Below, one piece after another: positions 1-6,586 of a stretch of DNA of 7,934 nt. Source of the stretch: an uncultured Bacteroidota bacterium. Lineage in GTDB: Bacteria; Bacteroidota; Bacteroidia; UBA7662. The stretch spans positions 1 to 7,934 of the forward strand of contig CAIOCC010000054.1 in NCBI GenBank assembly GCA_903856555.1, given 5' to 3'. The notes below the pieces were generated by a model. It made no database searches. It saw only the letters and a list, made by a program, of their open reading frames with translations, and was not told the DNA's origin. Position 1 is the stretch's first letter; each line of letters begins with the position of its first letter. The position numbers and the translations under genes are program-made.

Positions 1-606
1 CCGGACGATCAGAGCGGTCGCCAAAAGATGGGCGGGCCGGACGATCAGAGCGGTCGCCAAAAGATGGGCGGGCCGGACGATCAGAGCGGTCGCCAAAAGA
101 CGGGCGGGCCGGACGATCAGAGCGGTCGCCAAAAGACGGGCGAGCCGGACGATCAGAGCGGTCGCCGTAAGACGGACGGGCCGGACGATCAGGACGGTCG
201 CCATAGGATGAGCGGGCCGGACGATCAGGACGATCGCCATACGATTTTCGGGCCGGACGATCCGGGCGGTCGCCATAGGATGAGCGGGCCGGACGATCAG
301 GACGATCGCCATACGATTTGCGGGCCGGACGATCCGGGCGGTCGCCATACGATGAGCGGGCCGGACGATCAGGACGGTCGCCAAAAGACGGGCGGGCCGG
401 ACGATCCGGACGGTCGCCGTAAGACGGACGAGCTGGACGATCCGGGCGGTCGCCATACGATGGACGGGCCGGACGATCAGGACGATCGCCGTAAGATGGG
501 CGAGCTGGACGATCAGGACGATCGCCGTAGGATGGGCGGGCTGGACGATCCTGACGGTCGCCATACGATGGACGGGACGTACGTGCTGGGCGGTCACTGG
601 AACCGG
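1..606 (-). repeat. 36-bp tandem repeat array, about 17 units, inside a coding region
   Basis: Sixteen full 36-bp units (31-606) and a 30-bp partial unit (1-30) lie head to tail with no spacers and no length change. Units at 31-138 are nearly identical: the second and third are the same and the first differs by one base. Units further right differ at more sites, and the last one (571-606) is strongly degenerate. Two 72-bp blocks (211-282 and 283-354) differ at only two bases (248/320 and 278/350), so a two-unit block has been duplicated. Read on the minus strand, each unit gives one 12-residue repeat; residues 4-6 (GDR) and 8-12 (DRPAR) do not vary across the fifteen regular full units. The array continues beyond the left edge. 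Confidence 0.95.
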
Positions 607-739
607 TAGATTCCCGACGCGGTGCGCGGTCGGATTTGGTGGGCGGCTCAAAATCGCCGGAAAATTTTTTCCGACCTGTAGAACCTTCGGTCGAGGTACG
701 ACGCGACGAGCCCGAATTTTCTTCGGATTTCTTTTTCAC
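1..739 (-). CDS. Probable RluB/RsuA-family pseudouridine synthase, N-terminal repeat region only (partial)
   Basis: Seen: an open minus frame of 246 codons from a GTG at 737-739 to the left edge; an in-frame TAA lies just upstream at 749-751. No ATG, TTG or other GTG was found further in, so the GTG is the only plausible start. The product begins MKKKSEENSGSS, has a basic Ser/Arg/Lys-rich leader (residues 1-44), a degenerate repeat (45-56), then 15 complete 12-residue repeats and one partial (57-246) of the form (P/S/K)S(Y/F)GDR(P/S)DRPAR. Differences between copies are mostly synonymous, which supports coding on this strand. It lies 22 bp after scpB, same strand, so probably one operon. Known: Bacteroidota pseudouridine synthases often carry SYGDR-like low-complexity N-termini, and scpB and rluB are frequent neighbours. 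Inferred: the enzyme identity, because no catalytic domain is in the window. The alternative is another RNA-binding protein with an Arg-rich tail. Confidence 0.7.
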   Translation of the reverse strand, partial: MKKKSEENSGSSRRTSTEGSTGRKKFSGDFEPPTKSDRAPRRESTGSSDRPARTSRPSYGDRQDRPARPSYGDRPDRPARPSYGDRPDRPARPSYGDRPDRPARPSYGDRPDRPARPSFGDRPDRPARSSYGDRPDRPARKSYGDRPDRPARSSYGDRPDRPARKSYGDRPDRPARSSYGDRPDRPARPSYGDRSDRPARPSFGDRSDRPARPSFGDRSDRPARPSFGDRSDRPARPSFGDRSDRP

Positions 740-761
740 TACAAAAATTTAAAAAGGGGAA

Positions 762-1751
762 TTAGGAATAGGTTTCGTCAGCATCCCTGCTGTCGGTAGG
801 TGTTTGATTTTCTGACGCCTCAGCGTCATCTGTTACGGAAAGTTCAGTTTCCAAGAGGGCCTCGTTCGTTTCCGAAGAATCATGTTCATCGGATGGGGCA
901 TGGAGAGCCATAACATGGGTCTCAAATGCATCTTCATCTTCCCCTCCGATTCGATTTTCTTCCTGCTCAAGATCCTTAAGCTGAGGCAATTGCTTAATGG
1001 AATTGATGCCAAAATAATCCATGAATAATTCCGAAGTACTGTACAGCGTAGGCCGGCCCGGACCGTCTCCTTTACCGCTGATTCGGATGAGTTTCTTTTC
1101 TAACAATTTTTGAATAGAGAAATCGCAGTTCACGCCCCGTATCTGCTCAACTTCGGATTTTGAAACAGGTTGTTTATAGGCAACAATGGCCAGTGTTTCC
1201 AAAGAAGCCACCGACAGCTTACGCTTGGATTGCTCCAAAACGGCTTTTTGGACCAAAGGCAAAAAGGCAGAACGAGTGAGGTAACAATAACCTCCGCCCG
1301 TTTGCACCAATTCAAATCCGCCCGGTCTTTGGCCCCACTCAAGGACCAGTTGATCCAGAACGCCTTGTACCTCGCCGGTAGATACCGGTTCTGGCCAAAG
1401 ACTGGCCAACAAGGATGCGATTTGACGAGCATCCAAGGGTTTCTCGCTAGCAAAAACCAAGGCTTCGACGGCATGGGGCAATTCCAAGGGACCATCCAGG
1501 GCGATGGGGTTCCAACCCGGAGCTTCTTCAGGCTCCACGGGGGCTGATGGAACCAGCGATTCCGATTCTGGGACTTCCAGGTCTTGACCCGAGGTCTGAA
1601 CTTCGGCATCTCCGAGTTCCGAACCAAAATCGGGATTGACCTCCAACTCGGCCGCCAAAATATGGGCGTATTCACCCGCCATCGAACCTTCGGCGCCCAT
1701 GCTGGGAGCTTCAGAGGTCTTTTTTGGGCTGTTTTTGACCGGTTTTTTCAT
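762..1751 (-). CDS. scpB: Segregation and condensation protein ScpB
   Basis: ScpB is the winged-helix subunit that, with the kleisin ScpA, binds SMC to form the bacterial condensin needed for chromosome compaction and segregation. The product has 329 residues from the chosen ATG (1749-1751). The family core is at about 90-263: LPHAVEALVFASEKPL opens the first winged helix, SKRKLSVASLETLAIVAYKQ and SEVEQIRGVNCD mark the second, and GRPTLYSTSELFMDYFGI closes it. ScpB is usually about 180-200 residues; here an acidic, Pro/Ser-rich N-terminal extension (about 1-89) and a very acidic tail (264-329) make it longer. An in-frame ATG at 1875-1877 would add 42 residues but would overlap the start of the divergent peptidase gene, so it was not chosen. 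Other internal starts (residues 18 and 24) are possible. scpA is not in the window. The next gene on this strand starts 22 bp downstream. Confidence 0.93.
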   Translation of the reverse strand: MKKPVKNSPKKTSEAPSMGAEGSMAGEYAHILAAELEVNPDFGSELGDAEVQTSGQDLEVPESESLVPSAPVEPEEAPGWNPIALDGPLELPHAVEALVFASEKPLDARQIASLLASLWPEPVSTGEVQGVLDQLVLEWGQRPGGFELVQTGGGYCYLTRSAFLPLVQKAVLEQSKRKLSVASLETLAIVAYKQPVSKSEVEQIRGVNCDFSIQKLLEKKLIRISGKGDGPGRPTLYSTSELFMDYFGINSIKQLPQLKDLEQEENRIGGEDEDAFETHVMALHAPSDEHDSSETNEALLETELSVTDDAEASENQTPTDSRDADETYS

Positions 1752-1866
1752 CCCGGCAAAACTAATTGCAAAACCACCCCCTAAATTCGTCTGATAGAAA
1801 TTAATCCAAAACCTCACTAAAGGGCCACCAATACCCTGCCCAATACTCGTTAACCGCTCTTTTCCT

Positions 1867-3957
1867 ATGAAATTCAACCCTCTCCTTGCACAGCGCCCTC
1901 GCTACTTTGCCCTTATTGGCCTGTTCTTCGCTTCGATTATGCTCAATGCTTGCCAAAATCGCCCTTCGGATACCCCAACCGAACCCCAAGCCGAATTCCA
2001 GGTCCTGGCAGACCAATTTGCCGACCTGCAGGTTCTGCGTTACCGGATTCCTGGTTTTGAAAACCTAACCCTCCAACAAAAGGAACTGCTGTATTACCTC
2101 AGCCAAGCCGCTCGCTCTGGCCATGATATGATTTGGGACCAGAATTACCGACACAACCTTTTGATTCGCAAAACCATCGAAAATATTGTTGAGCACTACG
2201 AAGGGGACCGCAAAGACCCGCGCTGGGAACAATTCATGGTCTATGCCAAAAGAGTATGGTTTAGCAACGGTATCCACCACCATTACAGCACCCGCAAATT
2301 GGTCCCTGAATTTGACGCGGCTTATTGGAATGCCTTGATCCAAGGTTGTCCCAAAGCCACTTTCCCCGTAACCCCCTCCTGCTCCAACCCTGCCCAATTG
2401 GCGGCCTTCCTTCAACCCATCCTCTTCGATCCCAAAATCGACGCCAAGCGGGTCAATCAGGAATCCGGAATCGACCTGGTGCAGGGTTCGGCCAATAACT
2501 TTTATAGCGGGGTCACCCAAAAAGAAGTGGAAGCCTATTACAAGCCCCTCAAAAACCCAGCCGATACGACCCCGGTTTGGTTTGGCCTTAATTCACGCCT
2601 GACCAAGGTCAATGGAAAAGTGACCGAAATTCCCTGGAAATCAGGAGGTTTGTACGGTGAGGCCATCGACCGCATCCGCTTTTGGCTTCAAAAAGCCATC
2701 ACCGTCGCTGAGAATCCCAAGCAAAAGAAAGCCTTGGAGCTTTTGGAAGAATATTACAAAACAGGCGACCTCAAAACCTGGGACGCGTATAACATTGCTT
2801 GGGTTCAGGACACCGAATCCATGATCGATGTGGTGAACGGTTTTATTGAAGTTTACGGCGACCCACTGGGAATGCGGGCCTCGTACGAATCTGTTGTTTC
2901 GTTCCGCGACATGGAAGCGACCAAAAGAATTAAGGCGATTGGCGACCAGGCCCAATGGTTTGAAGACCAGTCCCCCATTCTTGCAGAACACAAGAAAGCC
3001 AAGGTGACCGGCATATCCGCCAAAGTGATTACCGTCGTCCAAGAGGCCGGTGACGCCTCTCCCTCCACTCCCATTGGCATCAACCTCCCCAACGCGGATT
3101 GGATCCGAAAAATGCACGGCTCCAAATCGGTGGCTCTCGGTAACATTGTCTACGCCTACAACGAAATGGGAGCCAAAGGCAGTTCCATTCAGGAATTTGC
3201 TTGGGACCAAGCCGAAATTGATCGTTCCAAGAAATTTGGCCCACTCGCCGGCGATCTGCATACCGACCTCCACGAGGTCATCGGCCACGCATCCGGCCAG
3301 CTCAACCCCGGCATCGGCACCCCGAAAGAAACCCTCAAGCAATACGCTTCCACCCTCGAGGAAGCCCGGGCCGACCTGGTCGCCTTGTACTATATCATGG
3401 ACCCCAAGCTCATTGAACTTGGCGTCATGCCAAGCCTCGAAGTGGGCAAAGCCGAGTACGACGGATACATCCGCAACGGACTCATGCTCCAACTGCGCCG
3501 CCTGGAGCCCGGTGAGAATCTCGAAGAATCGCACATGCGCAATCGCCAGCTCAACGCCGCCTGGGCTTACCAAAAAGGACTGGCCAACAAGGTCATCGAG
3601 CGCAAGCAGCGGGATGGCAAAACCTATTTTGTGGTCAACGATTACAATGCACTCCGGGACCTCTTTGGTCAATTGTTACGGGAAATCCAACGCATCAAAA
3701 GCGAAGGCGATTTTAAGGCCGGTCAAGCGCTGGTTGAAACCTACGGCGTCAAGGTGGAGCAAGCGCTGGTTGCAGAAGTCAAAAAGCGTTTTGAATCCAT
3801 TCAATCCAAGCCCTATTCGGGCTTTATCCAGCCCCGTTTGGTCCCCATCATGGTCCAAGGCAAAATCAAAGACGTCAAGGTGGAATACCCGGACAATTTT
3901 GTAGAACAAATGATGGAATTTGGGCGTGAATACGCCACCCTCCCGGTGGTCAATTAA
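1867..3957 (+). CDS. Lipoprotein dipeptidyl-peptidase III family zinc peptidase (M49)
   Basis: M49 enzymes remove dipeptides from the N-terminus of short peptides using one zinc ion. The product has 696 residues. Residues 1-29 form a lipoprotein signal: basic start (RPR), hydrophobic stretch FALIGLFFASIML, lipobox LNAC with Cys29 as lipidation site. The zinc motif HEVIGH is at 469-474; the second family motif appears as EEARAD at 498-503, with one of the two Glu as third zinc ligand. The last residue is Asp where Glu is usual. C-terminal wording (YSGFIQPRLVPIM, about 645-660) also fits the family. The length is near that of other DPP III proteins. Homologues in this phylum are sometimes mislabelled dihydrofolate reductase; nothing here supports that. 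Inferred: it is anchored in the cell envelope and trims peptides in the periplasm. No acidic export signal follows Cys29, so surface display is not indicated. It is divergent from scpB (115 bp between starts) and probably monocistronic. Confidence 0.9.
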   Translation: MKFNPLLAQRPRYFALIGLFFASIMLNACQNRPSDTPTEPQAEFQVLADQFADLQVLRYRIPGFENLTLQQKELLYYLSQAARSGHDMIWDQNYRHNLLIRKTIENIVEHYEGDRKDPRWEQFMVYAKRVWFSNGIHHHYSTRKLVPEFDAAYWNALIQGCPKATFPVTPSCSNPAQLAAFLQPILFDPKIDAKRVNQESGIDLVQGSANNFYSGVTQKEVEAYYKPLKNPADTTPVWFGLNSRLTKVNGKVTEIPWKSGGLYGEAIDRIRFWLQKAITVAENPKQKKALELLEEYYKTGDLKTWDAYNIAWVQDTESMIDVVNGFIEVYGDPLGMRASYESVVSFRDMEATKRIKAIGDQAQWFEDQSPILAEHKKAKVTGISAKVITVVQEAGDASPSTPIGINLPNADWIRKMHGSKSVALGNIVYAYNEMGAKGSSIQEFAWDQAEIDRSKKFGPLAGDLHTDLHEVIGHASGQLNPGIGTPKETLKQYASTLEEARADLVALYYIMDPKLIELGVMPSLEVGKAEYDGYIRNGLMLQLRRLEPGENLEESHMRNRQLNAAWAYQKGLANKVIERKQRDGKTYFVVNDYNALRDLFGQLLREIQRIKSEGDFKAGQALVETYGVKVEQALVAEVKKRFESIQSKPYSGFIQPRLVPIMVQGKIKDVKVEYPDNFVEQMMEFGREYATLPVVN

Positions 3958-3989
3958 AGCCCAAGGGCCCTAAGCCCCAGGATTCCGGA

Positions 3990-5132
3990 TTATCCCCGAA
4001 TCAAATCCCGGGATATGACAATCCGCTGAACCTCCGAGGTCCCTTCGTAGATCTGGGTGATTTTGGCATCGCGCATCATTCGTTCGACGTGGTACTCCTT
4101 CACGTAACCGTACCCTCCGTGGACTTGGACTGCTTCGGTGGTCACCTTCATCGCAACGGTCGAGGCAAATAACTTAGCCTGGGCTGAGGCAATATCGTAA
4201 TTCAAATGTTGGTCCTTGAGCCATGCCGCTTTGAGACAAAGCATGCGGGCGGCCTCAATCTCCGTGGCCATATCGGCCAGTTTGAACTGAATGGCTTGAT
4301 GGTTCATAATCTCGGTTCCAAAGGCCTTGCGTTCTTTGGCGTATTTGACGCTGAGCTCCATGGCGCCACTGGCAATGCCCAGAGCCTGGGCAGCAATGCC
4401 AATGCGGCCGCCGGATAAAACTTTCATGGCAAATTTGAAACCGAAGCCATCCTCTCCAATCCGATGCGTTTTGGGGACTTTGACATCCGTGAACATGATG
4501 CTGTGGGTATCGCTACCGCGGATGCCCATTTTATCTTCCTTCTTGCCGACCTGCACCCCTGGCCAGGCCTTCTCCACCAAAAAAGCGTTGATGCCTTTGT
4601 GGCCTTTGGCCACATCGGTCTGGGCGATCACAATGTAGTAGGAGGCGGAATTTCCGTTGGTAATCCAGTTTTTGGTACCGTTGAGCAAATAATGATCCCC
4701 CTGGTCCAGGGCGGTGGTTCGCTGCGATGTCGCATCCGATCCGGCCTCGGGTTCCGATAAACAAAAGGCGCCGATCTTTTGACCGGAGGCAAGGGCCGGC
4801 AAATAAAGTTGCTTGAGTTCTTCGGAACCAAAAGATTCCAATCCCCAACAAACCAATGAATTGTTCACCGACATGCAAACCGAAGCGGAGGCATCCACTT
4901 TGGAAATTTCTTCCATCGCCAAAACATAGGATACCGTATCCATCCCTCCCCCCCCGTATTGGGGACTCACCATCATACCCATGAATCCCAACTCACCCAT
5001 TTGGGCGATTTGAGCGGCGGGGAATTCCTGCTTATTATCTCGCTCGATAACACCGGGTAAAAGTTCCTGCTGCGCAAAATCTCGGGCAGCCTGGCGAATC
5101 ATTTGGTGTTCTTCGGATAATTCAAATAACAT
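3990..5132 (-). CDS. Acyl-CoA dehydrogenase (FAD-dependent, short-chain type)
   Basis: This enzyme oxidises an acyl-CoA to the 2-enoyl-CoA and passes electrons to electron-transfer flavoprotein. At 380 residues it is the usual family length. First family signature CLSEPEAGSDATS is at 124-136, flavin-binding WITNG at 156-160, second signature beginning QVHGGYGYVKEYHVERMMRD at 336-355. The probable catalytic base is Glu363 in IYEGTSE, the C-terminal position used by short-chain, butyryl-CoA-type enzymes. The exact acyl substrate cannot be read from the sequence. It lies 69 bp downstream of paaD on the same strand, so it may be read through from the paa genes or use the candidate promoter upstream of it. 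It is not one of the core phenylacetate pathway steps; it may serve general beta-oxidation or an aromatic side-chain acid. The ATG at 5130-5132 follows an A/T-rich leader with no Shine-Dalgarno sequence, as in Bacteroidota. It converges with the M49 gene (32 bp apart). Confidence 0.93.
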   Translation of the reverse strand: MLFELSEEHQMIRQAARDFAQQELLPGVIERDNKQEFPAAQIAQMGELGFMGMMVSPQYGGGGMDTVSYVLAMEEISKVDASASVCMSVNNSLVCWGLESFGSEELKQLYLPALASGQKIGAFCLSEPEAGSDATSQRTTALDQGDHYLLNGTKNWITNGNSASYYIVIAQTDVAKGHKGINAFLVEKAWPGVQVGKKEDKMGIRGSDTHSIMFTDVKVPKTHRIGEDGFGFKFAMKVLSGGRIGIAAQALGIASGAMELSVKYAKERKAFGTEIMNHQAIQFKLADMATEIEAARMLCLKAAWLKDQHLNYDIASAQAKLFASTVAMKVTTEAVQVHGGYGYVKEYHVERMMRDAKITQIYEGTSEVQRIVISRDLIRG

Positions 5133-5183
5133 AAAAAACGAATAATTAAGGGTAAGATTGAAAGGATTATAAGGTGAAATTCG

Positions 5184-5225
5184 GTTGGACCAAAGGTAAA
5201 ATCAAAGCGGTTTGAATTGTTCAAA
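5184..5225 (-). promoter_or_regulatory. Candidate Bacteroidota-type promoter for the acyl-CoA dehydrogenase gene
   Basis: On the minus strand, TACCTTTG (5198 down to 5191) matches the Bacteroidota -7 element TAnnTTTG. A TTTG (5225 down to 5222) lies 23 bases upstream, at the long end of the usual -33 spacing. This would start transcription near 5184, about 50 bases before the ATG. A second, overlapping option is a TTGGTC-N16-TATAAT pair further down. The -33 element lies inside the end of paaD. This is a motif match only. Confidence 0.3.
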
Positions 5226-5762
5226 GGCCTCCAGGCAATCAAAGCAATAATGCAATGAACGACAAAGGGTTGGGCCAAAAGGGGATTTCATGGAAGTGTT
5301 CTCTGATCCGCAACGGGGACAGGCGGCATGGGCCAAGGCCTCCAAATCGGGGCCAACGCACCCGGGGCGACGTCGCGGTGGGGGCGCCAGCCCAAAATTC
5401 CGAATCTTCTCGCGACCCACTTCGCTAATCCGATCGGAGGTCCAAGGGTTTTCAAAGGTGGTTTGGACTTCAACCTCCGGAGCACCGGCTTCCAGCAACG
5501 CTTCTCGCACGGTTTTCTCCATCCACTTGAGGGCTGGACAACCGGCAAAGGTGGGTGTCAAAACCACCTGTACTACGCCACCATCGCCCACCGTCAAACG
5601 GGTCACAATGCCCAGGTCCACCACCGATATCGCGGGGATTTCGGGATCGGGCACCTGGTCCAGGACTTCCCAATAGCGGAGCAGATCAGGCGTTAAACCA
5701 TCGGGGATATTCCCCTTCAGGTTGGAATCCTTGAGGTCGGCGGATTCGGTAGGGGTTACCAT
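5202..5762 (-). CDS. paaD: Phenylacetyl-CoA epoxidase accessory protein PaaD
   Basis: PaaD is required for the 1,2-phenylacetyl-CoA epoxidase and is thought to help assemble a metal centre; it belongs to the MIP18/DUF59 family. The product has 186 residues. The DUF59 domain (about 24-110) shows VPDPEIPAISVVDLGIV (37-53) and the conserved cysteine in FAGCP (C75). The PaaD-specific C-terminal zinc ribbon has CPRC (148-151) and HYCFDC (C173, C176), joined by SPFGPTLCRSLHYC. The end LEAFEQFKPL is typical. The first 20 residues are a poorly conserved, polar leader. Its ATG overlaps the last codons of paaC by 7 bases (ATGGTAA), a layout that suggests translational coupling. The gene normally expected next, paaE, is not present; an acyl-CoA dehydrogenase follows instead. 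Confidence 0.94.
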   Translation of the reverse strand: MVTPTESADLKDSNLKGNIPDGLTPDLLRYWEVLDQVPDPEIPAISVVDLGIVTRLTVGDGGVVQVVLTPTFAGCPALKWMEKTVREALLEAGAPEVEVQTTFENPWTSDRISEVGREKIRNFGLAPPPRRRPGCVGPDLEALAHAACPRCGSENTSMKSPFGPTLCRSLHYCFDCLEAFEQFKPL

Positions 5763-6556
5763 TCTGCTTGGGGATCCAGGCGGAAGACCGCCGTCATTTC
5801 TTCCAAAAGAGGGGCCAAATGCACCGTGTGGTACCCTTGACGACCCCCCAAAACAGGATCCATCTTCTCCAATCCTAGTTTCTCAACATCAACCCCCCAG
5901 GTCTGAAGGGATCGAAAGGCCTGTTCCTGCCATTGCAAGCGTAGGGCGGCCTCGCCGGGGTACCAACCCTGGCCACTGCCCGCCAATTCAACCAGCCAAT
6001 CTTCTTCCCCAACCCAAGATTCAAACATACCCAAAGCCAAAGGCCAAACCTCCTTGATAGCGGCCAACATGCGGAACCGGCTTTCTTCGCTGCCCTCCAA
6101 CAAGGACTTCATCCAAGTATCGGCATGAAAGGTATGGTATTTGACCTCGCCCCGGAGTTTCACAGCGATGGACTGAAGCGTTTGGTTTGGAATCCCCGAA
6201 AGAGACTCGTAACGCAAGCGTACGGCGTGATCGTAACACCAATGCCTAACCAAACTAAAAGCGTAATCCCCAATGGGCTGCTCCACCAGTCCATTGCATA
6301 ACATTTGATTTTCGGGGCGATTAAAAGCGGTTTGGTCTGGATCACCGGCACCGCATTCGGCTTGTAAATATTCGTAAAAGGCCAACGCATGACCTACCTG
6401 ATCCTGGGCAACGGAGGAGAAGGCAATATCCTCCTCCAGGATGGGACCCAAACCGGTCCATTCGGAATTTCGATGACCCATAATAAGCTGATCATCCGCA
6501 ATTTGGAGGAGATAACGGGCCAGAGGGCCGGAGGGAAAGGGATGGGAGTTCGGCAT
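5756..6556 (-). CDS. paaC: Phenylacetyl-CoA 1,2-epoxidase structural subunit PaaC
   Basis: PaaC is the ferritin-like partner of PaaA in the multicomponent epoxidase; it stabilises PaaA and is considered non-catalytic. The product has 266 residues, a little longer than the E. coli protein (about 248). Family wording: LLQIADDQLIMGHRNSEWTG (16-35), GPILEEDIAFSSVAQDQVGHA (37-57), EQPIGDYAFSLVRHW (92-106), and the C-terminal GRQGYHTVHLAPLLEEM. At the first helix motif, where PaaA has DEVGH, this protein has DQVGH (Gln53, His56), so one putative iron ligand is replaced; a second motif reads EVKYH (137-141). This QDQVGHA form looks unlike the LDLLGQARNF form of E. coli. The gene starts 30 bp after paaB and overlaps paaD by 7 bases. 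The start at 6554-6556 is the only ATG before the conserved region. Confidence 0.94.
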   Translation of the reverse strand: MPNSHPFPSGPLARYLLQIADDQLIMGHRNSEWTGLGPILEEDIAFSSVAQDQVGHALAFYEYLQAECGAGDPDQTAFNRPENQMLCNGLVEQPIGDYAFSLVRHWCYDHAVRLRYESLSGIPNQTLQSIAVKLRGEVKYHTFHADTWMKSLLEGSEESRFRMLAAIKEVWPLALGMFESWVGEEDWLVELAGSGQGWYPGEAALRLQWQEQAFRSLQTWGVDVEKLGLEKMDPVLGGRQGYHTVHLAPLLEEMTAVFRLDPQAEW

Positions 6557-6586
6557 GGTAGCGTGGGGGGTGGTGTTCCTTGCAGA

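Noticed and set aside
1..606. CRISPR array, suggested by the 36-bp period
   Set aside because: The units are contiguous with no unique spacers and keep a reading frame.
28..609. Plus-strand reading frame of 12-residue repeats (GGPDDQSGRQKT type)
   Set aside because: Substitutions between repeat units are concentrated at second codon positions of this frame and change 9 of 12 residues, while they are mostly synonymous in the minus frame. It is a shadow of the minus-strand gene.
658..673. Inverted repeat CGGAAAA-TT-TTTTCCG
   Set aside because: The loop is too short for a stable hairpin, and it lies within the minus-strand coding sequence (codons for Phe-Lys-Lys-Arg).
711..736. Plus-strand terminator: CCGAA/TTCGG stem with 5-base loop and T-rich tail
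   Set aside because: It lies inside the N-terminal coding part of the minus-strand repeat gene, the stem has only 5 pairs, and no plus-strand gene ends here.
1757..1764. TAGTTTTG on the minus strand as a Bacteroidota -7 element for scpB
   Set aside because: The start point would fall on the ATG itself, and no TTG lies at the expected -33 distance. I saw no convincing promoter for either divergent gene in this 115-bp gap.
1752..1877. Longer scpB start at 1877, adding 42 residues
   Set aside because: The added part would overlap the lipoprotein gene's start and has no similarity to ScpB; the ATG at 1751 gives a basic start (MKKPVKNSPKK) and leaves room for divergent promoters.
2641..3672. Long minus-strand open frame opposite the M49 gene
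   Set aside because: It is the antisense of a well-supported M49 coding region covering the HEVIGH and EEARAD motifs, with no recognisable domain of its own.
3958..3989. Terminator between the convergent M49 and acyl-CoA dehydrogenase genes (AGGGCCCT palindrome at 3964-3971)
   Set aside because: The palindrome has no loop, the alternative GGGC/GCCC stem has only 4 pairs, and there is no T tract.
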